In this document: piece by piece, positions 46,981 to 56,597 of the stretch
Numbering within the stretch: the stretch's first letter is position 1
Layout of the letters: each line of letters opens with the position of its first letter
Assembly (NCBI GenBank): GCA_018141845.1
Contig: CP073340.1
Location: forward strand, 2,133,001 to 2,197,000
DNA length: 64,000 bases
DNA from: Lachnospiraceae bacterium oral taxon 096
Lineage (GTDB): Bacteria; Bacillota; Clostridia; Lachnospirales; Lachnospiraceae
Direction: 5' to 3'
The notes under the pieces: generated by a model
Told to the model about the DNA's origin: nothing
The model's database searches: none
The model's input: the letters and a program-made list of their open reading frames with translations, nothing else
Made by a program: the position numbers and the translations under genes

Positions 46981-47944
46981 GGTTGACTGCCCCCTTGTAA
47001 TTCAAAAAGAAATCCGCCCCATCATAGTCACCACTGACTTGCTCAGAAATTCTTCTCCACTCTGAGCCACTGACATCAATTTTTCTCGTGCGAACAAAAG
47101 ATTGATATGCTGAATCTAAGATGTCTTCTCTTCTTTTTTCCTTCATTTTTGCCTTTTTCTTTGCTGTCTCTTCCTTGTCATAGCCAACAATGCACTTATA
47201 AATATAGAACTTTCCCTTATCTTCAATGATGCTACTAACCTGACCATCATTAAGTGCACAAACTGCCTTATCTGCTGTCTCGCACAAATCCTCATGCCCA
47301 ACTTCAATATCAATATCCTTAGATTCTGAATTTTGCTTTGCAATGGCAAAAAAATCTGCCCCCTCTGCATTGACCTGAGTTTCTAATTCTTGTGCCTTAT
47401 TTTTATCTCCCACAACAATTCTTTGTAATTTAAGAACTCTTGCTTCTTCCTCACTAATTTCATCGGTGTCACTGTCCGCAATCGTCTCATTGACCTTTTG
47501 TGCCAGTGCATACTCCTTAAACATTTCATCCACTTCTTCGTGAGAAATATCAGAAAATGCTGTCTTTTGCTTTTTTAACTCATTGTAATACTGATTTGAT
47601 GCCTCTCCCATCATGGCCTCTTCCTCTGTTGTCAAACGAATCCCTCGCTCTGCCGCAATCAAATTTAGCACTTTTAATTCTTTAAAAAAGTTTCTCATAT
47701 CGTCCAAAAACACCTCCTCATAGGTCTTTCCGTCATCAGTCACTTTCTTTTGCCAAATTTCATCGGTATAGGCCTTTGTAATCTCCTGCTTTTGAGAAAG
47801 TATCATCATCATCATCTGTGCTCTTGTATATCCTGGACTCTCCACTGGTGTGGTAATGTCCTGTGCCACATTTTTTACTGCACAGCCCGTGAGCATCACC
47901 ATACATCCAAGGAGCAATATCCTCTTTCGAAATTTCAACTCCAT
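46967..47944 (-). CDS. PrsA/SurA-like foldase lipoprotein
   Basis: 325-residue exported lipoprotein. Signal peptide FRKRILLLGCMVMLTGCAVK ends in the lipobox LTGC (Cys21), the substrate of Lgt and of signal peptidase II. The middle has a long helical N-domain like SurA/PrsA (KKVTDDGKTYEEVFLDDMRN), and residues about 190-260 resemble a parvulin domain (LKLQRIVVGDKNKAQELETQ, FFAIAKQNSESKDIDIEVGH), but the catalytic motif is weak. Probably assists folding of exported proteins. Confidence 0.8.
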   Translation of the reverse strand: MELKFRKRILLLGCMVMLTGCAVKNVAQDITTPVESPGYTRAQMMMMILSQKQEITKAYTDEIWQKKVTDDGKTYEEVFLDDMRNFFKELKVLNLIAAERGIRLTTEEEAMMGEASNQYYNELKKQKTAFSDISHEEVDEMFKEYALAQKVNETIADSDTDEISEEEARVLKLQRIVVGDKNKAQELETQVNAEGADFFAIAKQNSESKDIDIEVGHEDLCETADKAVCALNDGQVSSIIEDKGKFYIYKCIVGYDKEETAKKKAKMKEKRREDILDSAYQSFVRTRKIDVSGSEWRRISEQVSGDYDGADFFLNYKGAVNREGA

Positions 47945-47953
47945 CCTCCAATG

Positions 47954-48502
47954 TCAGTTCACTTTCATTATTCCATCCATATCTTCCATATCCTGACCAT
48001 TTAGGCGTTTCCACATACAATATAAAAAATCAACAATATAAAATGTCAACAACAAAATAGCCAAATACTTCTGTTTATTTTCTGGGATTTTTGCCACTAC
48101 ACTGTGGGCAAAACCATTCAGCCAAGTAAAGAAAAATATTCCCAAAAATCCCCAAGCAATGGAACTCTCTGCACAGATAATTCCCTTATAATTGAACTTT
48201 TTATCACTATAATCCCACCAAAGTGAACCAAATAGTCGAATCATCGCCGCTGCAGTGACCAACTCCATCAATGTGGCCATCAGCATACTTGCAAAATACA
48301 ACTGGACGAAATGCCCTTCAAATGGTGAGAGCACTAAGTATGCCCCTAGTGCTCCAAACCCATAGATAATACAAAATGGTCCATGTCCAAAACCCCGATT
48401 GATAACTAACTTTTTATACTGTATAGTCAGTACAATACATTCCAGCACATATCCCATAAAACTAAAGAGAAAAAAAACATTAATCATATGATAAATTGAC
48501 AT
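47954..48502 (-). CDS. CmpB-like membrane protein (putative ABC transporter type IV, PF06541 type)
   Basis: 182-residue membrane protein with about five hydrophobic segments. FFLFSFMGYVLECIVLTIQY, RGFGHGPFCIIYGFGALGAY and WWDYSDKKFNYKGIICAESS are typical for the family annotated as putative ABC transporter permease (PF06541), whose function is unknown. No ATPase partner is adjacent, so a transporter role is doubtful. It lies 14 bases after the PAP2-like gene. Confidence 0.85.
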   Translation of the reverse strand: MSIYHMINVFFLFSFMGYVLECIVLTIQYKKLVINRGFGHGPFCIIYGFGALGAYLVLSPFEGHFVQLYFASMLMATLMELVTAAAMIRLFGSLWWDYSDKKFNYKGIICAESSIAWGFLGIFFFTWLNGFAHSVVAKIPENKQKYLAILLLTFYIVDFLYCMWKRLNGQDMEDMDGIMKVN

Positions 48503-48516
48503 CTTCTTCTCCCTCC

Positions 48517-48987
48517 CTACGAATAATAAACTGTACCATCAATCACCAATGCAATAATTATGCCAAGAATTGCTCCCATCAATACCTGTAATGGCGTATG
48601 GCCAACAAATTCCTTTAATTTATCCTGAAAGTCTTCCATATCCTGAAACTTAAAAAAATCCTGTTCCATAATCTTATTTAATAATTTAGCCTGTTTTCCC
48701 GTTTCTCTTCGAACCCCCATGGCATCATACATCACTACAACTGCAAAGATAAATCCAATGGCAAATTGAAAGGAACCAACACCATATTTTAGGGCAGATG
48801 ACATGGCAAATGCACATACAGTCGAGCTGTGGGAGCTTGGCATTCCGCCACTGCCCCACAGTCGCTCTGCTTGAAAGGAACGATTGTACCACAAATCAAT
48901 CAGTGTCTTTAAGATCTGTGCAATCAACCAACCAAGACTGGCACTCACCAACACTTGATTGGCTCCCAACTCCTGAAAAAAACTCAT
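48517..48987 (-). CDS. Divergent PAP2 family membrane protein (DUF212/YuiD type)
   Basis: 156-residue membrane protein with about four hydrophobic segments. The signature GSGGMPSSHSSTVCAFAMSS and the segment VMYDAMGVRRETGKQAKLLN match the divergent PAP2 family (DUF212), and the C-terminal FVGHTPLQVLMGAILGIIIA is conserved. A phosphatase function on lipid phosphates or polyprenyl phosphates is suggested by the family name only. Located 11 bases after the HD hydrolase gene. Confidence 0.9.
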   Translation of the reverse strand: MSFFQELGANQVLVSASLGWLIAQILKTLIDLWYNRSFQAERLWGSGGMPSSHSSTVCAFAMSSALKYGVGSFQFAIGFIFAVVVMYDAMGVRRETGKQAKLLNKIMEQDFFKFQDMEDFQDKLKEFVGHTPLQVLMGAILGIIIALVIDGTVYYS

Positions 48988-48998
48988 CTTTCTCTCCT

Positions 48999-49475
48999 CT
49001 ATGCCCTGCTCCTGCTCAACGAAAACGCCTGTTTTACTGATACCATTGTCTCTCGAATACTACAAACTTTATCTGCATAGGTCAACACAAACCCCTCCGC
49101 ATACTTTGGCGGAATAATGGTCAACGGCCACATATGTTTGACAATCATATCTGCTTCCACCTCAGTGAGATCAAAATACTTTTTCGCATTTTTTAGTGCA
49201 ACACCTGGATGTGTAAAACCATGAATTCGATTGCCCTGAGTGTGCCAATCATACAAAAATAAATCATGTAATAGTGCACCTCTTGCGGCCTCTCGATAGC
49301 GTAAGCCTCTTGCTCTTGCAATTTTATAGGTCATATAGGAAACATCAATGCAATGCTCCATACAAGTTGTTGTCCCATGCATAATAAAATTTTCTGTGGA
49401 CTGAAATACATCCGATTCCAAAATGTCACTGACAATTTCCATATATTCCTTATCCTGTCTATATTGCGTTTCCAT
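48999..49475 (-). CDS. HD-domain phosphohydrolase
   Basis: 158-residue protein with the HD superfamily metal-binding pattern: MEHCIDVSYMTYKIARARG (first His), AARGALLHDLFLYDWHTQ (HD pair) and GFTHPGVALKNAKKYF. The substrate is unknown; members hydrolyse nucleotides or related phosphates. It ends before the PAP2-like gene and follows glgA by 25 bases. Confidence 0.88.
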   Translation of the reverse strand: METQYRQDKEYMEIVSDILESDVFQSTENFIMHGTTTCMEHCIDVSYMTYKIARARGLRYREAARGALLHDLFLYDWHTQGNRIHGFTHPGVALKNAKKYFDLTEVEADMIVKHMWPLTIIPPKYAEGFVLTYADKVCSIRETMVSVKQAFSLSRSRA

Positions 49476-49500
49476 TATCCTCCAATTCTATCCTCCAATT

Positions 49501-50946
49501 CTAATATCCAATCAACCAATCATATAATTCTTGATACTTTAATGCCGAGTGCATCCAAGAAAAATCAACATCCATTGCTCTTGCCACCATCTTGTTCCAC
49601 TCACGCCTCTTATTATAAAAGATATACTTCGCATAGTTGATGGTGTGTAACATTTCATGTGCATTGTAATTTGCAAAGGCAAATCCTGTTCCTTTTCCCT
49701 CAAACTCATTATATGGCTCTACGGTGTCCCTGAGACCTCCTGTCTCTCGCACAATTGGAATACTTCCATAGCGAAGAGCCATCAATTGGCTCAAACCACA
49801 TGGCTCAAATTGAGATGGCATCAAAAATGCATCACTTGCTGCATAAATCTGATGGGAAATGTCCTCGGAATAATAAATCTGTGCCGACACACGATCTGGA
49901 TACTTCCAAGCAAAGTGGCGGAACATATTTTCATATTGTGCATCACCTGTGCCCAAAACTACCAACTGAACATCATCTCTACAGATTTCATCCATCATGT
50001 ACTCAATGAGATCAAGCCCCTTTTGACTTGTCAATCGAGATACAATGCCCATCATAAACTTTCCTTCATCTTGGTAAAGGCCCAATTTTTGTTGCAAAGC
50101 CAATTTGTTCTTTACTTTCTCTTTTCTAAAATCGACAATGCTGTAATTATGATCAATCAAGCGATCTGTTGCTGGATTAAACACCTTATAATCTATACCA
50201 TTGACAATGCCTCGAAGATCATGATTTCTCGCTCTCATCAATCCATCCAATCCCTCACCATAAAATGGCATCTGGATCTCCTTGGCATAGGTCGCACTCA
50301 CCGTTGTCACTGCATCTGCAAAGACAATGCCTCCCTTTAAAAGATTTCCATCCTTATACGACTCCAATTTGTCTGGCACAAAGTAATAATCTGAAAGCCC
50401 CGACAGACGCTGAATCGTCTTAATATCCCACACACCTTGGAACTTTAAATTATGTATTGTGATGACCGACTTCATATCTCTAAAGAATTCTCCACCACGG
50501 AAGCGATCTTTTAAGTATACAGGAATGAGTCCTGTCTGCCAATCATGACAATGAACAACATCTGGATGAAAATTAATCAATGGAAGTGCCGACAATGCAG
50601 CCTGTGAAAAGAATGAAAACTTTTCAATATCCTTTAACCAATCTCCATATGGCTTATCCCCTGCAAAATACTCTTCATTGTCCACGAAGTAAAATGTTAT
50701 TCCCTCTACTTCTGTCTTGAGTATTCCCACATAGCGATCTCTTCCCAAATAGGACATATAAAAATGAGTTACATACTCCATTTTATCTTTGAACTCTTGC
50801 TTCATGCACAAATACTTCGGAATAATAACCCTACAATCAAAATATCTCTTGTCAAAATACTTTGGCAAAGATCCTACAACATCAGCCAGTCCTCCTGTCT
50901 TAATAAATGGAACTGCTTCTGATGCCACAAAAAGTATATTCTTCAT
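49501..50946 (-). CDS. glgA: Glycogen synthase (ADP-glucose, GT5)
   Basis: Extends alpha-1,4-glucan chains from ADP-glucose. The 481-residue protein begins with the GT5 signature FVASEAVPFIKTGGLADVVG (Lys-Thr-Gly-Gly-Leu loop at about residues 17-21), has DVVHCHDWQTGLIP and the C-terminal donor-binding region SQFEPCGLSQLMALRYGSIP and VRETGGLRDTV. glgB, glgC, glgP are not in the window, so glgA stands alone between recN and the HD gene. Confidence 0.96.
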   Translation of the reverse strand: MKNILFVASEAVPFIKTGGLADVVGSLPKYFDKRYFDCRVIIPKYLCMKQEFKDKMEYVTHFYMSYLGRDRYVGILKTEVEGITFYFVDNEEYFAGDKPYGDWLKDIEKFSFFSQAALSALPLINFHPDVVHCHDWQTGLIPVYLKDRFRGGEFFRDMKSVITIHNLKFQGVWDIKTIQRLSGLSDYYFVPDKLESYKDGNLLKGGIVFADAVTTVSATYAKEIQMPFYGEGLDGLMRARNHDLRGIVNGIDYKVFNPATDRLIDHNYSIVDFRKEKVKNKLALQQKLGLYQDEGKFMMGIVSRLTSQKGLDLIEYMMDEICRDDVQLVVLGTGDAQYENMFRHFAWKYPDRVSAQIYYSEDISHQIYAASDAFLMPSQFEPCGLSQLMALRYGSIPIVRETGGLRDTVEPYNEFEGKGTGFAFANYNAHEMLHTINYAKYIFYNKRREWNKMVARAMDVDFSWMHSALKYQELYDWLIGY

Positions 50947-50957
50947 CTTGAAACCTC

Positions 50958-52625
50958 CTAAATTAGCTCAATCTTCTTTTTATCTGCCAATTTCTTCATT
51001 TCCCCCGCTGTATCAAGTACAGCCTGTGTAATTTCACTGCCGCCCAAAAGTCTTGCAAGCTCTGCCACAATTTCATCTCCGAGAACTTCTGTAATCTCTG
51101 TCTTTGTCGAAACTCCATCCGTCTCCTTTACAATATGGTAGTGATAATCTGCCATAGCTGCAATCTGTGGAAGATGAGAGATACATATTACCTGACGCTG
51201 TTTTCCAATCCTCACCAATTTCTCTGACACCTTCTGTGCGGTTCTTCCGCTAATCCCACTGTCAATCTCATCAAAAATTAATGTATCCACCTCGTCCACA
51301 CTCGCAAGCACTGTTTTTAGTGCAAGCATCATCCTAGACAGCTCGCCTCCACTGGCCACATCTTTTAGTGGCTTTAATGGCTGTCCTGGATTCGTGCTAA
51401 TTAAAAACTCTATTGTATCATTTCCAGTCAAAGTATAATTCTTTAATCTTGTCACTTGGATGTCAAATTGAACGCCCAAGAAATTCAAATCTCTCAATTC
51501 CTCTGTGATGGAAACAATCAACTTCTTTGCTGTATCTATTCGATAATCATGCATTTGATTCGAAAGTACCTCAAGCTCTTGCTCTAATCGTTCTTTCTCC
51601 TCTAGTTCACGCTCCTTCTCCAAATCATAATCATTTAAATAGGCAAGTCTTATCTCTTTTTTCTCCAACAAAGCTCCAATTTCATCTGTATCAATTCCAT
51701 ACTTACTCTGTATATGACGAATGAAATCCAATCTCTCTTGCACCTGCAAAAATTCTCCCTCATCGTATTCTGCCTGTGCAATATAATCTTCCATTGACCG
51801 CATTGACTCATCAATTAAATTCGAAATATCCCTTAGTTGCTGTTCAATGTCTGCAATTTGCTCATCATACACACTGACAAGATTGACTTTCTTTTCCGCC
51901 TCTGAAATATAGTCCTGTGAAATGGCCTGCAATGCCTGTGCAAGGGCATCTTGAATTCTATTGGCATTTTTTAATCGCTGAAATTTTGTTGCCAACTCGT
52001 CTTCTTCTCCTGGTCGAATGTTTGCCTGCGAAATCTCTTGAATTTCATATTCCAAAATTTCCTTTTCTCTCACACGCATATGCTCGTCCATTGACTCAGA
52101 CAACCGCTCACATACCGCCTTGTACTCTCGGTAATATTTTGCAATTTTCTGCTTGCACTGTAATGCCTTCTGCCCCGCATAGACATCTAAAATCTCTAGG
52201 TAATTTGTGGAACTCATTAACGACTGGTGCTCATGCTGACCATGAATATCAATCAAAATTGCAGTGATATTTCTTAGCTTTTGCAAAGTACAAGTTTCAT
52301 CATTGATGCGAATCACATTTCTTTGAGGATAAATTTTTCTTGTGATAATCAATTGCCCATCTGGGCCCATCTCTAAGCCCATTTCCTTCAATTTTTCACA
52401 CTTTTTCTCATCCTCTACGCTAAAAATCAATTCCACATATCCATAATCTGCACCATATCGAATGCGATCTTTGCTCGCCTTTGCCCCCAAGGCCATATTG
52501 ATGGAATCAATCAATATGGATTTTCCTGCACCAGTTTCTCCCGTCAATACATTTAGACCAGAATGAAATTCCACATCCGCCTTTTCAATCAATGCAAGAT
52601 TTCTTACGCACAATTCCAATAACAT
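50958..52625 (-). CDS. recN: DNA repair protein RecN
   Basis: SMC-like ATPase for double-strand break repair. The 555-residue protein has Walker A GETGAGKSILIDS at residues 29-41, a long coiled-coil middle (about 150-360), and the C-terminal DVASGGELSRMMLALK signature and Walker B TLIFDEIDSGISGRTAQKV. It follows argR by 13 bases. The argR-recN pairing is common in Firmicutes. Confidence 0.97.
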   Translation of the reverse strand: MLLELCVRNLALIEKADVEFHSGLNVLTGETGAGKSILIDSINMALGAKASKDRIRYGADYGYVELIFSVEDEKKCEKLKEMGLEMGPDGQLIITRKIYPQRNVIRINDETCTLQKLRNITAILIDIHGQHEHQSLMSSTNYLEILDVYAGQKALQCKQKIAKYYREYKAVCERLSESMDEHMRVREKEILEYEIQEISQANIRPGEEDELATKFQRLKNANRIQDALAQALQAISQDYISEAEKKVNLVSVYDEQIADIEQQLRDISNLIDESMRSMEDYIAQAEYDEGEFLQVQERLDFIRHIQSKYGIDTDEIGALLEKKEIRLAYLNDYDLEKERELEEKERLEQELEVLSNQMHDYRIDTAKKLIVSITEELRDLNFLGVQFDIQVTRLKNYTLTGNDTIEFLISTNPGQPLKPLKDVASGGELSRMMLALKTVLASVDEVDTLIFDEIDSGISGRTAQKVSEKLVRIGKQRQVICISHLPQIAAMADYHYHIVKETDGVSTKTEITEVLGDEIVAELARLLGGSEITQAVLDTAGEMKKLADKKKIELI

Positions 52626-52638
52626 CCAAATATCTCTC

Positions 52639-53094
52639 CTAGTATTCTTCTGCCATAATCTTTTTCAATTTTCTCATCACTACAATGGTGTCATCTACAC
52701 TTCGGATGGCACACATAATTGTATCATCCCCTGCAATGCACCCCACCAACTCGTGCATATGCATCGCATCAATTGCAGCAGCCACCGCCATCGCCATACC
52801 TGATAAGGTTTTGACTACCAAAATATTTTGTGCCATATCCATGGACACAAATCCCTCTCTCAGGATGCGAATATTTTTATCTGGTAAATGCTCGTTACTG
52901 CGAAATGTTGCGTATTTTTGCCTTCCATTATCTAACAGAACCTTAATTAACCTAAGCTCTCGAATATCTCTTGAAATTGTCGCCTGTGTCACATCATATC
53001 CAGCTTCTTTGAGTCTATCTGCCAACTCCTCTTGTGTTTCTATCTCATATTTCCCAATGAGCTCTACTATCTTTGAGTGTCTTTCTGGTTTCAT
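52639..53094 (-). CDS. argR: Arginine repressor ArgR
   Basis: Controls arginine synthesis and catabolism. The 151-residue protein has an N-terminal winged helix (RLKEAGYDVTQATISRDIRE) and a C-terminal hexamerisation domain with the arginine-binding GCIAGDDTIMCAIRSVDD. Its ATG follows the nadK stop directly, so expression is coupled. ARG boxes were not sought beyond inspection. Confidence 0.96.
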   Translation of the reverse strand: MKPERHSKIVELIGKYEIETQEELADRLKEAGYDVTQATISRDIRELRLIKVLLDNGRQKYATFRSNEHLPDKNIRILREGFVSMDMAQNILVVKTLSGMAMAVAAAIDAMHMHELVGCIAGDDTIMCAIRSVDDTIVVMRKLKKIMAEEY

Positions 53095-53922
53095 TTAAAT
53101 CCCTTTCATCTTCTTTCTCAAATTATCCAGAAAACTTCCCCCCTGGCGCTTGACAAATTTCGCCACGGCATCAGCCTCCTTCAAAAGAATTCGGTCCCCT
53201 ACCAATAAATCAACCTCTTCCTCTCCATCAAAGACAATGCCACAGCAATCATCTGCACACTCTGTAACCTCAATTTCAATCACATCATCTGCACTCAGCA
53301 CAATACTTCTTCGATTTAGTGCGTGTGGACAAATCGGTGTAATAATCATCATTCTGGAAGATGGTTCAACAATTGGCCCTCCAGCACTTAAATTGTACGC
53401 TGTAGAACCTGTTGGTGTCGATATAATTATACCATCTGCTGTATATTCATTCAAGAACTCTCCATTGACAAAGATCTTACATTTAATTGCCTTTAATCCC
53501 TCTGTCCTCGTCAACACAGCCTCATTCATTGCAATATGCTCGGCAATTTGTTTTTCTTGATGTATAATATGCCCTTCAATCAACATTCGATTTTCAAGCG
53601 TATATTTTCCTGCCATCAATTCGTCCAATGCAGGCCAAATATCATCAATTTCACTGACACTGGTCAAAAAACCGAGATGTCCCATATTTACACCAAAGAT
53701 TGGAATTTCTCTCCGACTAATATCTCTAGACGCTCTCATCAGTGTCCCATCTCCACCGAGGGTAATCACACATTCAACATCCTCTGGAATCTCAGTCTCT
53801 GCTGCATAGCCAAAGATTCGATAGCACTGACCTCCCCGACTTTCAATATACGCACTCATCTTTTTGGCAATTGGTCCAATATGCTCTTTTCCACTATTTT
53901 CTATCAAGCAAAATACCTTCAT
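53095..53922 (-). CDS. nadK: NAD kinase
   Basis: Makes NADP from NAD and ATP. The 275-residue protein has the GGDGTLMRASRD motif at about residues 55-66 and the conserved NEAVLTRT and ADGIIISTPTGSTAYNLSAGG. Lies between tlyA and argR with three-base and zero-base gaps. Confidence 0.97.
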   Translation of the reverse strand: MKVFCLIENSGKEHIGPIAKKMSAYIESRGGQCYRIFGYAAETEIPEDVECVITLGGDGTLMRASRDISRREIPIFGVNMGHLGFLTSVSEIDDIWPALDELMAGKYTLENRMLIEGHIIHQEKQIAEHIAMNEAVLTRTEGLKAIKCKIFVNGEFLNEYTADGIIISTPTGSTAYNLSAGGPIVEPSSRMMIITPICPHALNRRSIVLSADDVIEIEVTECADDCCGIVFDGEEEVDLLVGDRILLKEADAVAKFVKRQGGSFLDNLRKKMKGI

Positions 53923-53925
53923 TCT

Positions 53926-54729
53926 CTACTCCTTTAATGCTTCATGAGCCTTTTCTACCACCTCTTTAATACAAATTTGTTGATTTTCGATTGCCTCTGG
54001 ATCTACAGTCAAATGACAAAGATATTCAATATTTCCCTCTGGTCCTTTCACTGGCGAATAGGTCAAATTTAACACTGTAAATTGGTTGTCCTTGGCATAG
54101 CCAAAGACATCTGCAATCACTTCTTCATGAACCAATTTATCTCGAACAACACCTTTTTTTCCGACTTTTTCTCGTCCTGCCTCAAACTGTGGCTTAATCA
54201 AGGCCACCACCTCTCCAGATGCATTGAGTAGACCTTTGACTGCTGGAAAAACTTTTGATAGTGAAATAAAGCTCACATCAATAGAAGAAAGTGCAATCTC
54301 ATCTGGAATTTGCTCGTGAGTCACATAGCGAATGTTTGTCTTTTCCATGCAGATAACTCGCTCATCATTTCTCAATTTCCAATCGAGTTGACCATGACCA
54401 ACGTCAACGGCATAGACCTTAATTGCCCCATTTTGCAACATACAGTCCGTAAATCCCCCTGTCGAGGAACCTACATCCATGCAAATTTTCCCTTCAACTG
54501 TAACATCAAAATTTTCCATCGCCTTTTCGAGTTTCAAGCCACCTCTACTGACATACTTTAATGTCTTTCCACGCACCTCAATCGTCAAATTCTCATCAAA
54601 TGTTGCACCTGCCTTGTCTTCCTTTTGCCCATCGACATAGACAATGCCGGACATAATAATGGCCTTCGCCTTTTCTCTGCTCTGAGCTAATCCCTTCTTT
54701 ACTAATAATATATCCAGTCTTTCTTTCAT
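53926..54729 (-). CDS. tlyA: TlyA-family rRNA methyltransferase
   Basis: 267-residue protein with an N-terminal S4 RNA-binding domain (RLDILLVKKGLAQSREKAKA) and a C-terminal FtsJ-like methyltransferase with the AdoMet motif CMDVGSSTGGFTDCML and KPQFEAGREKVGKKGVVRD. TlyA methylates ribose of 16S and 23S rRNA in some bacteria; alternative names include hemolysin A or YqxC. The ATGA overlap couples it to dxs. Confidence 0.93.
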   Translation of the reverse strand: MKERLDILLVKKGLAQSREKAKAIIMSGIVYVDGQKEDKAGATFDENLTIEVRGKTLKYVSRGGLKLEKAMENFDVTVEGKICMDVGSSTGGFTDCMLQNGAIKVYAVDVGHGQLDWKLRNDERVICMEKTNIRYVTHEQIPDEIALSSIDVSFISLSKVFPAVKGLLNASGEVVALIKPQFEAGREKVGKKGVVRDKLVHEEVIADVFGYAKDNQFTVLNLTYSPVKGPEGNIEYLCHLTVDPEAIENQQICIKEVVEKAHEALKE

Positions 54730-56591
54730 CTATTCTCCATTATTCTTATGATGTGCTCTGCAATGCTGTCCGAATCCACACCAATATAACTTTTTAACTT
54801 TGTCACATCCCCATGCTCAACATAATCATCTGGCAATGTCACATGATAGAGTAGTGGTCTTTCTTTCCTCTGTGCAATGTAGTCGGCAACAGCCTCTCCC
54901 ATTCCTCCACGCAACACATTTTCTTCCATCGTCACAAGCAATTGATGCTTTTCTAGTAATCGATCAATCATTGAAAAATCTACAGGCTTTGCAAATCTTG
55001 CATTGACTAAGCTAACTCGATATCCCTTTTTCTTTAGCTTTTCACGCAAATGTTCTGCTGTAGTCACCATACTGCCCAGTGCAAACAAGGCGATCTGTTC
55101 TTCCTCTTCCATCATTTCTGCCCGACCAAGCACAATCGGTGCCTGATATTGGCTAAATCCCTCATAAGCAACTCCTCGAGGATAGCGAAGTGCAATCGGT
55201 CCTTGATAGTCCTCCACTGCAAAGCGAAGCATCATTTTTAACTCCTCACTATTTTTTGGAGCCATAATGACCATATTGGGAATAATGCCCAAGTAACTGA
55301 GATCAAACAGTCCTTGATGTGTTTCCCCATCAGCTCCGACAAGACCTGCCCTGTCAATGGCAAAAACCACATGTAGATTTTGTATACACACATCATGGAC
55401 TACCTGGTCAAAACCTCGCTGTAAAAAGGACGAATATACCGCAAAAACAGGCAAAAGACCACCCACAGCCATTCCTGCTGCACAGGTGACCGCATGCTCT
55501 TCTGCAATCCCCACATCAACAAAGCGCTCAGGAAATTCCTTGGCAAAATGAGAAAGCCCTGTTCCCCCTGGCATCGCCGCCGTAATGGCCACAAGACGAG
55601 AATGCCTTCTAGCCAGTGCACAAATCTCATTGGAGAACACTTCGGTATAGCCCATCTTTTTGCTTTCCAAACTCTTTCCTGTCACAATATCAAAAGGTCC
55701 CACGCCATGAAATTCAGATGGTGCATTCTCTGCAGGTGCATATCCCTTTCCCTTTTTGGTAATCACATGGACAAGCACTGCATGATCTAATCGCTTTGCC
55801 TCTTGAAAAATCCGCATCATTTGTAAAATGTTATGTCCATCCACAGGTCCTAAGTAAGTCAATCCCATATTCTCAAAGAGCATTCCTGGAATAACCATTT
55901 GCTTAATTCCATTTTTTGTCTTCTTTAATTTTGTAATTGCCCTCTTTCCAATCACAGGCATTTGATTGAGGGCAGAGACCACATTTTTCTTCAAAGTCGT
56001 ATAGCCCTTTTTTGTCCTCATTCCACCCAAATACTGTGACATTCCCCCCACATTTGGTGCAATGGACATATTATTGTCGTTTAAAACAATAATAAAATTG
56101 TTCTTTAATTGAGCTGCATTATTTAAGGCCTCATAGGCCATTCCTCCAGTGAGTGCTCCATCTCCAATGACAGAGACAACAAACTTGTTTTCTCCTAAAA
56201 CATCCCTTGCCTTGGCAAGTCCCAGCCCCGCTGAAATGCTGGTCGAAGAATGTCCTGTGTCAAATGCATCAAATGGGCTCTCCTTTCGCTTAGGAAATCC
56301 AGACATTCCGCCAAATTTTCTAAGCTCGTCAAACCATGCCATTCGCCCACTCAAAATTTTATGTGTGTAGGATTGATGACCGACATCCCAAACGACTTGA
56401 TCTCTTGGAAAGTCAAAGCTTAAATACAACGCCATAGTCAACTCCACAACACCCAAATTACTCGCCAGATGTCCGCCTGTGACGCTCAACTTTTCAATTA
56501 AAAATTCTCTAATTTCCTGTGCGAGCAAGCGATATTCACTTCTTTTTAATTTCTTGATATCTTCAGCGTTTTTAATCTTCTCGAGTACCAT
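54726..56591 (-). CDS. dxs: 1-deoxy-D-xylulose-5-phosphate synthase
   Basis: Thiamine-diphosphate enzyme that starts the MEP isoprenoid pathway from pyruvate and glyceraldehyde-3-phosphate. The 621-residue protein has LASNLGVVELTMALYLSFD, VWDVGHQSYTHKILSGR, VIGDGALTGGMAYEALNNA with TPP-binding motif, and a transketolase-like C-terminus (VDVGIAEEHAVTCAAGMAVG). Length is normal. It is followed by tlyA and preceded by ispA, a frequent order in Firmicutes. Confidence 0.97.
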   Translation of the reverse strand: MVLEKIKNAEDIKKLKRSEYRLLAQEIREFLIEKLSVTGGHLASNLGVVELTMALYLSFDFPRDQVVWDVGHQSYTHKILSGRMAWFDELRKFGGMSGFPKRKESPFDAFDTGHSSTSISAGLGLAKARDVLGENKFVVSVIGDGALTGGMAYEALNNAAQLKNNFIIVLNDNNMSIAPNVGGMSQYLGGMRTKKGYTTLKKNVVSALNQMPVIGKRAITKLKKTKNGIKQMVIPGMLFENMGLTYLGPVDGHNILQMMRIFQEAKRLDHAVLVHVITKKGKGYAPAENAPSEFHGVGPFDIVTGKSLESKKMGYTEVFSNEICALARRHSRLVAITAAMPGGTGLSHFAKEFPERFVDVGIAEEHAVTCAAGMAVGGLLPVFAVYSSFLQRGFDQVVHDVCIQNLHVVFAIDRAGLVGADGETHQGLFDLSYLGIIPNMVIMAPKNSEELKMMLRFAVEDYQGPIALRYPRGVAYEGFSQYQAPIVLGRAEMMEEEEQIALFALGSMVTTAEHLREKLKKKGYRVSLVNARFAKPVDFSMIDRLLEKHQLLVTMEENVLRGGMGEAVADYIAQRKERPLLYHVTLPDDYVEHGDVTKLKSYIGVDSDSIAEHIIRIMENR

Positions 56592-56597
56592 AAATTT

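Noticed and set aside
49657..50340. Plus-strand open frame of 227 codons opposite glgA
   Set aside because: Antisense to conserved GT5 motifs; no family signature in the product.
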